Source: Puerhibacterium puerhi (lineage in GTDB: Bacteria > Actinomycetota > Actinomycetes > Actinomycetales > Cellulomonadaceae). From it: a stretch of DNA of 64,000 bases. Numbering within the stretch: position 1 is the stretch's first letter; every line of letters begins with the position of its first letter. The position numbers and the translations under genes were made by a program. Location: positions 1-64,000 of the forward strand of contig NZ_WUWN01000019.1 in the NCBI RefSeq assembly GCF_009846865.1, written 5' to 3'. The notes beneath the pieces were generated by a model. The model was not told where the DNA came from. It did not search any database and saw only the letters and a program-made list of their open reading frames with translations. Below, in pieces: positions 56,364 through 64,000 of this stretch.

Positions 56364-56945
56364 GTGAGCTCCGCCCCGAGGGACGTCCCCTCCCGGTTCG
56401 CGGCCGCGCTGGCGTCGCTGCGCCACCCGCGGCTGCGCCCCGAGGTGCACCTGGTCGAGGTGCCCGGCCCCACCCGCGTGGCCCCCTGGACGGCCGCGCT
56501 CGAGGGCGAGGTCTTCGTCGGCGGCGACGAGGTCGCCACCGGCCGGTTCGTCGTCCTGCACGACCCCGCGGGGCAGGACACCTGGCAGGGTGACTTCCGC
56601 GTCGTGACGCTCGTGCGCGCCACCCTCGAGCCGGAGATGGCGGCGGACCCGATGCTCGCCGAGGTCGCCTGGACGTGGGTCACCGAGGCGCTCGGGTCCG
56701 CGGCGGTGGAGGTGCGGGCGGTGGGCGGCACGGTGACACGGGTGCTGTCGAGCAGCTTCGGCGCGCTGGCGGGCACCCCCGACGCGGTGGACCTCGAGAT
56801 CCGGGCGTCGTGGACACCGCTCGACACGGCCCTCGGCGAGCACCTCGCGCTGTGGGCCGACCTCATGACCACCGCGGGCGGGCTGCCCCCGCTGCCCGAG
56901 GGCGTCACGGCCCTGGCCTCGCGGCGGCATACCGTAGGACAGTGA
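56364..56945 (+). CDS. DUF3000 family protein
   Basis: 193 aa from GTG 56364, leaderless. It begins VSSAPRDVPSRFAAALASLRHPRLRPEVHLVEVPGP and contains ARFVVLHDPAGQDTWQGDFRVVTLVRA-type text, VAWTWVTEAL, and a C-terminal LALWADLMTTAGGLPPLPEGVTALASRR, all typical of DUF3000, a family restricted to actinobacteria. Function unknown. It is followed 46 bp on by ribonuclease D, an arrangement found widely in actinobacterial genomes, so the pair may work together in RNA processing. Confidence 0.9.
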   Translation: MSSAPRDVPSRFAAALASLRHPRLRPEVHLVEVPGPTRVAPWTAALEGEVFVGGDEVATGRFVVLHDPAGQDTWQGDFRVVTLVRATLEPEMAADPMLAEVAWTWVTEALGSAAVEVRAVGGTVTRVLSSSFGALAGTPDAVDLEIRASWTPLDTALGEHLALWADLMTTAGGLPPLPEGVTALASRRHTVGQ

Positions 56946-56991
56946 TCGCACCGCAGTCCCCCTCCGCGTGCCGGCCCGCGAGGGCCGCCGC

Positions 56992-58236
56992 ATGAGCGCA
57001 GCCCTTCCCCCGGAGACCGCCGCGGCCGTCGTGCCGCTGACCGAGCCCGCCGACGGCGTGGGCGAGGTCGTCGCCACCGAGCCGGGGCTGCGCCGCGTCG
57101 TCGAGGCGTTCGCCGCCGGCACCGGCCCCGTCGCCGCGGACGCCGAGCGCGCGTCGGGCTACCGGTACGGCCAGCGGACCTACCTCGTGCAGCTGCGCCG
57201 CGCCGGCGCCGGCACCGCGCTGATCGACCCGGTCGCGCTGCCCGACCTCTCGGCGCTCGGCGCGGCGGTCGGCGACGCCGAGTGGGTGCTGCACGCCGCC
57301 TCGCAGGACCTGCCGGGCCTGGCGGAGCACGGGCTGCACCCGGCGCGCGTGTTCGACACCGAGCTCGCCGCCCGCCTGCTGGGCATGGAGCGGGTCGGCC
57401 TGGCCGCGGTGGTCGCCGAGGTGCTCGGGCTGGGCCTGGCCAAGGAGCACTCGGCCGTGGACTGGTCGACCCGCCCGCTGCCGGTCGACTGGCTGCGCTA
57501 CGCCGCGCTCGACGTCGAGGTGCTGGTCGAGCTGCGCGAGCGGCTCGGGGAGCGGCTCGAGGAGGCCGGCAAGGCCGAGTGGGCCGCCCAGGAGTTCGAG
57601 GCGGTCCGCACCGCTCCCCCGCCGGCGCCCCGCCCCGAGCCGTGGCGCCGCACGTCCGGTACCCACGGGCTGCGCGACCGCCGCCAGCTCGCGATCGTCC
57701 GCGCGCTCTGGCACGCCCGGGACACCTCGGCGCGCGCCCGCGACATCGCCCCCGGCCGCGTCCTGCCCGACCGGGCGATCGTCGCCGCGGCCGCGGCGAC
57801 GCCCCGCACGGTGGGCCAGCTCGTGACGCTCCCGGAGTTCGCCGGCAAGGCGGCCCGGCGCCGCGCGGCGGTCTGGCAGCGCGCGATCGACGAGGCGATG
57901 GCCCTGCCCGCCGACCGCCTGCCGTCACTGCGCGGGCCGCGGACCGACGGCCCCCCGCCGCCGCGCGCCTGGGCCGACCGCGACCCGGTCGCAGCCCGCC
58001 GCCTGGCGGCGGCGCGCGAGATCGTCGCCGGGCTGTCCGAGCAGCTCGCCGTGCCGGTCGAGAACCTGCTGCAGCCGGACGCGCTGCGCCGGCTGTGCTG
58101 GACGCCGCCGGAGCCGGCGACGCCCGACGCGGTCGCCGAGTTCCTGCGCGGCCGGGGCGCCCGGCCCTGGCAGGTGGGGCTGCTCGCCGAGCGCCTCGCC
58201 GCGGCGTTCGCGGCGGTGCCGGGCGAGGCGGCGTAG
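56992..58236 (+). CDS. rnd: Ribonuclease D (HRDC domain)
   Basis: 414 aa from ATG 56992 with GAGGG eight bases upstream; an in-frame GTG at 56968 is an alternative. The DEDD exonuclease residues are visible: AADAERASGYRYGQ (Asp and Glu), LHAASQDLPGL (Asp), and LRYAALDVEVLVEL (Asp). HRDC-like helices follow (RRQLAIVRALWHARDTSARARDIAPGRVLPD, and a second at about 340-410). RNase D trims tRNA and other stable RNA 3' ends. It is longer than E. coli RNase D by an extended C-terminal part, as usual in actinobacteria. Confidence 0.92.
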   Translation: MSAALPPETAAAVVPLTEPADGVGEVVATEPGLRRVVEAFAAGTGPVAADAERASGYRYGQRTYLVQLRRAGAGTALIDPVALPDLSALGAAVGDAEWVLHAASQDLPGLAEHGLHPARVFDTELAARLLGMERVGLAAVVAEVLGLGLAKEHSAVDWSTRPLPVDWLRYAALDVEVLVELRERLGERLEEAGKAEWAAQEFEAVRTAPPPAPRPEPWRRTSGTHGLRDRRQLAIVRALWHARDTSARARDIAPGRVLPDRAIVAAAAATPRTVGQLVTLPEFAGKAARRRAAVWQRAIDEAMALPADRLPSLRGPRTDGPPPPRAWADRDPVAARRLAAAREIVAGLSEQLAVPVENLLQPDALRRLCWTPPEPATPDAVAEFLRGRGARPWQVGLLAERLAAAFAAVPGEAA

Positions 58237-58272
58237 GGCAGGCGTCGGGCCGGGCCGTCGGGGCGTCACGGC

Positions 58273-58287
58273 TGAGACGCCGTCTCA
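58273..58287 (+). promoter_or_regulatory. Palindromic operator upstream of the beta-oxidation operon
   Basis: Perfect inverted repeat TGAGACG-C-CGTCTCA, ending 31 bp before the -10 box. Its size and place, near the -35 region, fit a TetR-type dimer site such as those of fatty-acid degradation regulators. No regulator gene is present nearby. Confidence 0.55.
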
Positions 58288-58318
58288 CCCGGCGCTGGGC
58301 AATTCCCGGTACCCGGGG

Positions 58319-58324
58319 TAGCGT
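58319..58324 (+). promoter_or_regulatory. -10 box for the thiolase operon
   Basis: TAGCGT, giving a leader of roughly 90 bases before the ATG at 58424. Unlike most genes here, this mRNA is not leaderless. Confidence 0.55.
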
Positions 58325-58423
58325 GTACTGCTGTGGCCCGGCTCACGGCGCTCGTCGTGCGGGCCCGCCGAGCGGCGTCGCTCTGCCCGGACGCCGATGT
58401 CCCGACCCACGGATGGAGCTGCC

Positions 58424-59722
58424 ATGACCGCAGCCACACAGGCCCCGCGGACCGCGCGCCCCGGCACCCCGCGCCGCCCCCGCCTGCGCGACGTCGTCTT
58501 CGTCGAGGGCGTGCGCACCCCCTTCGGCAAGGCACGGCCCGACGGGCTGTACGCCGAGACCCGCGCCGACGACCTGATCGTCAAGGCGGTGCGCGAGCTG
58601 CTGCGCCGCCACCCCGAGCTGCCGCCCGAGCGCGTCGACGAGGTGGCGATCGCCGCCACGACCCAGCAGGGCGACCAGGGCCTGACGCTCGGCCGGACCG
58701 TGGCCGTGCTGGCAGGCCTGCCCCGCACCGTGCCGGGGTACGCGATCGACCGGATGTGCGCCGGCGCCATGACCGCGGTGACGACCACCGCCAACGGCAT
58801 CGCCGTCGGGGCGCAGGACGTGGTGATCGCCGGCGGCGTGGAGCACATGGGCCGCCACCCGATGGGCTTCGACGCCGACCCCAACCCGCGGTTCGTCGCC
58901 GAGCGCCTGGTCGACGCCGAGGCGCTGAACATGGGCGTGACCGCGGAGAACCTGCACGACCGGCTGCCGCACCTGACCAAGGAGCGCGCCGACGCCTACG
59001 CCGTGGCGAGCCAGGCGAAGTACGCCAAGGCCCTCGCCAACGGCGACGTCGGCCCGGAGCTGGTGCCGGTCGCCGTGCGCTCGGCCGAGCGCGGCTGGGG
59101 CCTGGCGACCGAGGACGAGCTGCCGCGCCCCGGCACCACGCTCGAGGCCGTCCGCGACCTCAAGACGCCGTTCCGGCCCGGCGGCCGGGTCACCGCCGCG
59201 ACCAGCTCGCCGCTGACCGACGGCGCGACCGCCGCGCTGCTCGCGGCCGGCGACGTCGCCGCCGAGCTCGGCCTGCCCGTCGGCATGCGCCTGGTCGCCT
59301 CGGCCTACGCCGGCGTCGACCCCGCCGTCATGGGCCTCGGCCCGGTGCCCGCCACCGAGAAGGCGCTCGCCCGGGCCGGCCTGACGATCGACGACATCGG
59401 CCTCATCGAGATCAACGAGGCCTTCGCCGTCCAGGTGCTGGCGTTTCTCGACCACTTCGGCATCGCCGACGACGACGAGCGGGTCAACCCCTACGGCGGG
59501 GCCATCGCGATGGGCCACCCGCTGGCCGGCTCGGGCGTGCGCCTCATGACGCAGCTGGCCCGGCAGTTCGCCCAGCACCCGGAGGTCCGCTACGGCCTGA
59601 CCACCCTGTGCGTGGGCCTGGGCCAGGGCGGCAGCGTGATCTGGGAGAACCCGCACCACCCCGACTACTCGGGCCACACGAGCGACGACCCGGCCGAGCA
59701 CACCGCCGAGCAGGAGGACTGA
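58424..59722 (+). CDS. fadA: Acetyl-CoA C-acyltransferase (thiolase), beta-oxidation type
   Basis: 432 aa from ATG 58424, with GGAG six bases before it; ATG 58397 is a weaker alternative. Thiolase features: [33 protein letters not shown], nucleophile Cys in [40 protein letters not shown] (His-Glu-Asn site), [17 protein letters not shown] (His), and LCVGLGQGG (second Cys). It cleaves 3-ketoacyl-CoA with CoA. It lies 6 bp before the multifunctional hydratase/dehydrogenase, together forming a FadAB-like module. Confidence 0.93.
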   Translation: MTAATQAPRTARPGTPRRPRLRDVVFVEGVRTPFGKARPDGLYAETRADDLIVKAVRELLRRHPELPPERVDEVAIAATTQQGDQGLTLGRTVAVLAGLPRTVPGYAIDRMCAGAMTAVTTTANGIAVGAQDVVIAGGVEHMGRHPMGFDADPNPRFVAERLVDAEALNMGVTAENLHDRLPHLTKERADAYAVASQAKYAKALANGDVGPELVPVAVRSAERGWGLATEDELPRPGTTLEAVRDLKTPFRPGGRVTAATSSPLTDGATAALLAAGDVAAELGLPVGMRLVASAYAGVDPAVMGLGPVPATEKALARAGLTIDDIGLIEINEAFAVQVLAFLDHFGIADDDERVNPYGGAIAMGHPLAGSGVRLMTQLARQFAQHPEVRYGLTTLCVGLGQGGSVIWENPHHPDYSGHTSDDPAEHTAEQED

Positions 59723-59728
59723 GACGCG

Positions 59729-61906
59729 ATGACCGACTCCCCCACGTCCACGACCGCCTCCCCCGACGGCTCGGCCGGCGAGGGCCCGCGCGTCCGCCCC
59801 GAGCGCGTCACCCACGCGCTGGTGCGGGACGTCCGGCTGCCCGGCGGCGCCGGCACGATGGCCCTGGTGACGCTCGACAACGGGCTCGACCACACCAAGC
59901 CGAGCACCCTCGGCCCGCAGGGCCTCGCCGAGCTCGCCGAGCGCCTGCGCGAGCAGCGGGCGCGCGCCGAGCGCGGCGAGATCGCCGCCATCGGCGTGAC
60001 CGGCAAGCCGTACGTCCTGGCCGCCGGCGCCGACCTGCTCGGCGTCGGAGCCGTGCGCACCCGCGAGGAGGCGCTCGAGCTGGGCCGCGCCGGCCACCGC
60101 GCCTACGAGCTGCTGCACGAGGCAGGAGTGCCGACGTTCGCCTTCGTCAACGGCGTCGCGCTCGGCGGCGGCCTGGAGGTCGCGCTGAACTGCGACTACC
60201 GCACGGTCGCCGCCGACGCCGGGGGGCTCGGCCTGCCGGAGACCGGCCTCGGCCTGGTGCCCGGCTGGGGCGGGGCGTACCTCGTGCCGCGCCTGGTCGG
60301 CATCGAGAAGGCCGTCGACGTCGTGCTGCGCCGCCCGGCCGCCAACAAGCCGTTCACGCCCGCCGAGGCGCTCGAGCTCGGCCTGGTCGACGCGCTGTTC
60401 GACGCCGCCGACTTCCTCGAGCAGTCGATCGCCTGGGCCGCCCGGGTGGTGCGCGGCGAGGTCACCGTGGCCCGGCGGGAGCCCGACCCGGCCCCGGTGG
60501 TCGAGGCCGTCGTGGCCGGCACCCGCCGCTACCTCGACGCCGTCGTCGCCGGCTCGCGCCCCGCGCCGTACCGCGCGCTGGACCTCATGGCGGCCGCCGC
60601 CGCGCCGGCGCCCGGCTACGACCGCGCCGCGGCCTTCGCCGCCGAGGACGAGGCGCTGGCCGACCTGCTGATGACCGACGAGATGCGCGCCGGCGTCTAC
60701 GCCTTCCAGCTCGTCTCCGGCGGCAAGAAGCCGCAGGGTGCCCCGGACCCGGCCCTCGCCCGGCCCGTGACGCGCGTCGGCATCGTCGGCGCGGGGCTCA
60801 TGGCCGCGCAGATCGCCCTGCTGGTCGCCCAGCGCCTCCAGGTGCCCGTCGTCATGCGCGACCTCGACACCGAGCGCGTCGACAAGGGCCTGGGCTACGT
60901 GCGCGCCACCGTCGACAAGCTGGTCGCCCGCGGCCGCATGTCGCCCGACGCCGCGGCCCGCATCACCGCGTCCGTGCACGGCACCACCGACCTGCACGAC
61001 CTCGCCGGCTGCGACGTCGTGGTCGAGGCGGTCACCGAGATCCTCTCGCTCAAGCAGAAGGTGTTCGCCGAGCTCGAGCAGGTCGTGCGCCCCGACGCGG
61101 TGCTCGCGACCAACACCTCGGCGCTGTCGGTCACGCAGATGGCCGCGGACCTGCAGCACCCCGAGCGCGTGGTGGGCATCCACTTCTTCAACCCCGTGGC
61201 GCAGATGCCGCTGGTCGAGGTGGTGCGCGCCGAGCGCACCGGCGACGAGGCGCTGGCCACCGCGTTCGCGGTGACGAAGAAGCTGCGCAAGACGGCGGTG
61301 CTGGTCGCCGACCGGCCCGGGTTCGTGGTCAACCGCCTGCTGCTGCTGGTCATGGGCCAGGTCCTCGGCGCGATCGAGGACGGCACGCCGGTCGAGGTCG
61401 CCGACGCCGCGCTGGCCCCGCTCGGCTTCCCGATGCCCACGTTCGAGCTGCTCGACCTCGTGGGCCCGGCCGTCGGCCTGCACGTGCTCACCTCGCTGCG
61501 CGAGGACCTCGGCCCCGACCGGTTCCCGGCCTCGCCGGGTTTGGAGAAGATCGTCGCCGACGGCGTGCGCGTGGTGCTCGACCCGCCGGCGCCGGGGCTG
61601 CCCAAGCCGGTCGACCCGGCCGTGCAGGAGGTGTTCGGGCCCGCCCGCCCGGGCGAGCCGGACGTGCTGGACGGGCCGGGCGTGCTCGACGCGGTGCTCA
61701 CCGGTCTCGCGGCCGAGGTCGGCCGGATGCTCGACGAGGGCGTCGTGGCCACGCCGCAGCAGATCGACCTGTGCATGATCCTCGGCGCCGGGTGGGGCTT
61801 CCACACCGGCGGGATCACGCCGTACCTCGACCGCACCGGCTACAGCGAGCGGGTGCTCGGGCGGCGGCTGCTGCCCGACGGCGTCGCGAACGTGCCGCGC
61901 GGCTGA
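59729..61906 (+). CDS. Multifunctional enoyl-CoA hydratase/3-hydroxyacyl-CoA dehydrogenase (FadB/FadJ type)
   Basis: 725 aa from ATG 59729. N-terminal crotonase domain (about 25-310): AAGADLLGVGAV, FVNGVALGGGLEVALNCDY with the oxyanion Gly, and PETGLGLVPGWGGAYL with the catalytic Glu. The dehydrogenase NAD domain begins RVGIVGAGLMAAQIALL (about 345), with ATNTSALSVTQMA and GIHFFNPVAQMPLVEVV (catalytic His). C-terminal domains start RPGFVVNRLLLLVMG and repeat near GWGFHTGGITPYLDRTG. It carries out two consecutive steps of beta-oxidation on trans-enoyl-CoA. The gene follows the thiolase closely and ends before a strong hairpin. Confidence 0.94.
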   Translation: MTDSPTSTTASPDGSAGEGPRVRPERVTHALVRDVRLPGGAGTMALVTLDNGLDHTKPSTLGPQGLAELAERLREQRARAERGEIAAIGVTGKPYVLAAGADLLGVGAVRTREEALELGRAGHRAYELLHEAGVPTFAFVNGVALGGGLEVALNCDYRTVAADAGGLGLPETGLGLVPGWGGAYLVPRLVGIEKAVDVVLRRPAANKPFTPAEALELGLVDALFDAADFLEQSIAWAARVVRGEVTVARREPDPAPVVEAVVAGTRRYLDAVVAGSRPAPYRALDLMAAAAAPAPGYDRAAAFAAEDEALADLLMTDEMRAGVYAFQLVSGGKKPQGAPDPALARPVTRVGIVGAGLMAAQIALLVAQRLQVPVVMRDLDTERVDKGLGYVRATVDKLVARGRMSPDAAARITASVHGTTDLHDLAGCDVVVEAVTEILSLKQKVFAELEQVVRPDAVLATNTSALSVTQMAADLQHPERVVGIHFFNPVAQMPLVEVVRAERTGDEALATAFAVTKKLRKTAVLVADRPGFVVNRLLLLVMGQVLGAIEDGTPVEVADAALAPLGFPMPTFELLDLVGPAVGLHVLTSLREDLGPDRFPASPGLEKIVADGVRVVLDPPAPGLPKPVDPAVQEVFGPARPGEPDVLDGPGVLDAVLTGLAAEVGRMLDEGVVATPQQIDLCMILGAGWGFHTGGITPYLDRTGYSERVLGRRLLPDGVANVPRG

Positions 61907-61961
61907 GCCGCCCCTGCTGCTGAGCTCACCCTGCTGCTGAGCCGCCTGCGGCGAGCCGACG

Positions 61962-61996
61962 ACGACGGCGGCCGGTCCCGGACCGGCCGCCGTCGT
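61962..61996 (+). terminator. Terminator-like hairpin after the beta-oxidation operon
   Basis: A perfect 16-bp stem (ACGACGGCGGCCGGTC with its complement) and a three-base loop lie 55 bp past the FadB-like stop. No U run follows, as is common in high-GC actinobacteria. Confidence 0.75.
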
Positions 61997-62061
61997 GCTG
62001 CCCGGGGGAACCTCACCCGCGGGCGGGCCGGGACCTGCTGGTGCCGCGCTGCCGGCCGAGG

Positions 62062-62067
62062 CACACT
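62062..62067 (+). promoter_or_regulatory. -10 box for leaderless 66-aa gene
   Basis: CACACT, six bases, then ATG 62074; weaker than the TAGNNT boxes. Confidence 0.4.
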
Positions 62068-62073
62068 CGTCGC

Positions 62074-62274
62074 ATGACGGCGAGGCTGCCCTGGCTGGCG
62101 CACCTGTCGCGCGCGGAGCTGGAGCTGCTGGCGACGGAGCTGGCGGCCGGGCTCGCCGCGCGCCCGGCGTCGCCGGACCGCGACCGCGCGGAGGCGGACC
62201 TCGGGTGCTGGGAGGCGATCGCCGAGGCCTACGGCGGCGTCGCCGACGACCCGGAGGCGCCCCCGGCGGTGTGA
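62074..62274 (+). CDS. 66-aa uncharacterised protein
   Basis: ATG 62074. It reads MTARLPWLAHLSRAELELLA, then TELAAGLAARPASPDRDRAEADLGCWEAIAEAYGGV and a short acidic tail. It is mostly helical with one Cys and no signal or membrane segment. The next gene follows 50 bp on, on the same strand. The short length, plausible start and typical codon use support a gene, but I know no family for it. Confidence 0.55.
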   Translation: MTARLPWLAHLSRAELELLATELAAGLAARPASPDRDRAEADLGCWEAIAEAYGGVADDPEAPPAV

Positions 62275-62325
62275 CGTCGGTCGTCGGCCGCGCGGTGCCC
62301 GGCCGCCTCTGCCATGCTTCCGGTC

Positions 62326-63411
62326 GTGACATCGCTGCGCTCGTTCGGGGTCGAGGAAGAGCTGCTCCTGGTGGCGGAGGACGGCTCGCCGTTCGCCCGC
62401 GCCCAGGCCGTGCTGGACAACGCCGAGGAGGCCGACGGCCCCCTCGAGAACGAGTTCATGGAGGAACAGCTCGAGACGGCCACGCCGCCCACGCACTCCC
62501 TCACCGAGCTCGCCGACGCGCTGCGGGCCGGCCGCCGCGGCGCCCAGGACGCCGCCGAGCGGCAGGGTGCACGGGTCGCCGCCCTGGCGACGTCGCCCGT
62601 CGAGTTCACCGGCACCACCGTGGGCAAGCTGCGCTACCTGCGCGCCCGCGAGCAGTTCGGCCTCACGGCGCGCGAGCAGCTGACCAGCGGCTGCCACGTG
62701 CACGTGTCGGTGTCCGACGACGCCGAGGGCGTGGAGATCATCGACCGCATCGGCCCCTGGCTGGCGCCCCTGCTGGCGATCAGCGTCAACTCGCCGTTCT
62801 GGCAGGGGCAGGACACCGGGTACCACAGCTTCCGCTCGCAGGTGTGGGCCCGCTGGCCCACCGCCGGCCCCACCCGGGCCTTCCGCACCCCGGAGGCCTA
62901 CCACGACGCCGTCAAGGCGCTCGTGGCCACGGGCACGATCCTCGACGAGAACATGGTCTACTTCGACGCCCGGCTCTCGGCGCGGTACCCCACCGTCGAG
63001 ATCCGCGTCGCGGACGTGTGCCTCGACTCCTCGACCGCCGCGCTGCTGGCGGCGCTCGCCCGCGGGCTGGTGGAGACCGTCGCGCGCGAGGCGGCCCAGG
63101 GCGCGCCGCTGCCGGAGGTCCCGCCGGAGATCCTGCGCACCGCGCACTGGCGCGCGGGTCGCTCCGGGCTCGACGGCGACCTGCTCGACCCGCGCACGGG
63201 GCGCCCGGCCGGGGCGCACGACGTCGTCGGCGCGCTGGTGGCCTACGTGCGCGAGGCGCTCGTCGACGCGGGCGACCTCGACGCGGTCACCGAGCTGCTC
63301 GGGCGGCTGTGGTCCGCGGGCTCCGGCGCGGCGCGCCAGCGGGCCTGGGCGGCCGACTCCGGCGACCTCGGCGCCGTGGCGCTGCGCGCGGCCGACGCGT
63401 TCCTCTCCTGA
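62326..63411 (+). CDS. YbdK-type carboxylate-amine ligase (glutamate-cysteine ligase 2 family)
   Basis: 361 aa if started at GTG 62326, where a CATGCT box lies seven bases upstream; ATG 62314 would add four residues. GCS2 motifs: RSFGVEEELLLVAEDG near the N-terminus, NEFMEEQLETATPPTHSLTELADALRAGRRGAQDAA, LTSGCHVHVSV, YPTVEIRVADVCLD and ARGLVETVAREAA. The first block binds ATP/Mg. Members ligate glutamate to cysteine weakly or act on other amines; an ergothioneine or glutathione-like role cannot be claimed from this alone. It is convergent with dxs. Confidence 0.9.
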   Translation: MTSLRSFGVEEELLLVAEDGSPFARAQAVLDNAEEADGPLENEFMEEQLETATPPTHSLTELADALRAGRRGAQDAAERQGARVAALATSPVEFTGTTVGKLRYLRAREQFGLTAREQLTSGCHVHVSVSDDAEGVEIIDRIGPWLAPLLAISVNSPFWQGQDTGYHSFRSQVWARWPTAGPTRAFRTPEAYHDAVKALVATGTILDENMVYFDARLSARYPTVEIRVADVCLDSSTAALLAALARGLVETVAREAAQGAPLPEVPPEILRTAHWRAGRSGLDGDLLDPRTGRPAGAHDVVGALVAYVREALVDAGDLDAVTELLGRLWSAGSGAARQRAWAADSGDLGAVALRAADAFLS

Positions 63412-63416
63412 CCGCG

Positions 63417-63450
63417 CCCGTCGCCGGCCCGGCGCCAGGGCCGGGACGGG
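63417..63450. terminator. Bidirectional terminator hairpin between the YbdK-type ligase gene and dxs
   Basis: CCCGTC-g-CCGGCCC pairs with GGGCCGG-GACGGG: 13 bp with one bulge and a seven-base loop, placed 6 bp after one stop and 28 bp from the other. It would serve both convergent transcripts. Confidence 0.6.
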
Positions 63451-63477
63451 GCGGGCCTGGCCGGGACGGCGCGGGGT

Positions 63478-64000
63478 TCAGAGCAGCGCGAGCGCCGTCA
63501 GCGCGTCCCGGGTCGCGTCCGCGGCGGTCATCCGCTGCGCGGCCAGCACCTGGTCGCGGCTGGCGTGGTCGAGGAAGCCGACCGGCAGGCCCACGTGCAC
63601 GTGCGGGGTGACGATGCCCTGCTCCCCCGCCCGCTGCGCGAGCATCGCGCCCACGCCGCCGTCGACCACGCCGTCCTCGAGCGTGACCACCAGGTCGTGC
63701 TCGCCGGAGAGCTTCACCAGCGCCTCCGGCACGGGCAGCACCCACGTGGGAGCGGCCACCGTCACCTCGAGCCCGTGGGCCGCGAGCGCCTCGCCCGTGG
63801 CGAGCGCCGTGCCGGCCAGCGAGCCGACCCCGACGACGAGCACGCGGCGCCCCGCGCCCGCGGCCACGTCCCCCGTGGCGGCGTGCCTTGCGACGACGTC
63901 CACGCCGTCCAGCTCCTCGACCGCCGGGACGGGGTCGACCAGCGCGCCCTTGGGGTAGCGCACCACGGTCGGGGCGTCGTCGACGTCGACGGCCTGGCGC
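63478..64000 (-). CDS. dxs: 1-deoxy-D-xylulose-5-phosphate synthase, C-terminal part (partial)
   Basis: About 174 codons are visible; the gene continues past the right edge. The end of the transketolase pyrimidine domain is recognised by DDAPTVVRYPKGALVDPVPAVEELDGVDV. The C-terminal transketolase domain follows: RVLVVGVGSLAGTALATGEALAAHGLEVTVAAPTWVLPVPEALVKLSGEHDLVVTLEDGVVDGGVGAMLA, then HVGLPVGFLDHASRDQVLAAQRMTAADATRDAL. This matches Dxs, which makes DXP from pyruvate and glyceraldehyde-3-phosphate for isoprenoids, thiamine and pyridoxal. The ThDP-binding N-terminal domain is outside the window. Confidence 0.93.
   Translation of the reverse strand, partial: RQAVDVDDAPTVVRYPKGALVDPVPAVEELDGVDVVARHAATGDVAAGAGRRVLVVGVGSLAGTALATGEALAAHGLEVTVAAPTWVLPVPEALVKLSGEHDLVVTLEDGVVDGGVGAMLAQRAGEQGIVTPHVHVGLPVGFLDHASRDQVLAAQRMTAADATRDALTALALL

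Noticed and set aside
58333-62332. Open frames of more than 1000 codons on both strands over the beta-oxidation genes
   Set aside because: They overlap the thiolase and FadB-like genes in other frames, show no domains and arise from absence of AT-rich stops.
1-64000. CRISPR arrays, insertion sequences and rRNA
   Set aside because: No regularly spaced repeats, no transposase-like frame with terminal repeats and no rRNA-like sequence were found in any part of the window.

Overview
The window is uniformly very GC-rich, with GC-ending codons, dense ATGA/GTGA start-stop overlaps and many leaderless starts (a TAGNNT-type -10 box six bases before the start codon). Together with DUF3000, SAM-IV riboswitches and a GlgX-type glycogen locus this points to an actinomycete, most likely of the Cellulomonadaceae/Promicromonosporaceae type (inference). 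No insertion sequence, CRISPR array or rRNA was found.

1-20 kb is a sulfur-assimilation region. It starts with the end of a MetE-like methyltransferase and an SsuD-like monooxygenase. A minus-strand run follows: LLM monooxygenase, DUF1684 protein, GNAT acetyltransferase, 58-aa protein, LLM-rhodanese fusion, two more LLM enzymes, then a peptide ABC transporter (binding protein, two permeases, fused double ATPase) and a frameshifted M20 hydrolase. Three SAM-IV riboswitch aptamers precede the ABC operon, the LLM operon and a SufS-like gene. A short ORF ending in tandem Cys codons lies behind one of them. On the plus strand a possible further SAM-responsive leader precedes a rhodanese and metZ. 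The gene content resembles N-acetylation / oxidative C-S cleavage / deacetylation routes for S-substituted cysteines.

20.3-29.5 kb is a Nit1C-type nitrilase / nitrogen-starvation cluster on the minus strand: radical SAM protein, GNAT-AIR-synthase-like fusion, Sll0783-like protein, nitrilase, MSMEG_0570-like protein, flavoprotein, a nitrilase homologue that has lost two of its three catalytic residues, glycosyltransferase and AMP ligase.

29.5-38.5 kb is a less orderly accessory stretch. It holds a decayed TauE/SafE exporter, a cyclic-nucleotide-binding protein, an alpha/beta-hydrolase/adenylate cyclase interrupted by an in-frame TGA, a long gene-free stretch, a DUF1801 protein, an SDR enzyme, a large LAL-type LuxR regulator, and an integrase N-terminal fragment next to tRNA-Val(CAC). 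This suggests an old integration site.

38.6-43.8 kb carries folate genes (pabC, a DHFR-like gene, pabB) and two copies of a tRNA-Gly/tRNA-Val block, one also with tRNA-Cys, around a SnoaL-like gene. 43.9-51.3 kb has glgX, a TreZ-like protein without recognisable GH13 motifs, ppk2, zapE and a RibD-like reductase. 51.3-56.1 kb is an operon of gnd, two paralogous ATP-grasp ligases and an Asp/Glu racemase, which I read as a candidate peptidoglycan cross-bridge operon. 56.3-64 kb contains DUF3000, RNase D, a beta-oxidation thiolase and multifunctional enzyme behind a palindromic operator, a glutamate-cysteine-ligase-like gene, and the 3' end of dxs.
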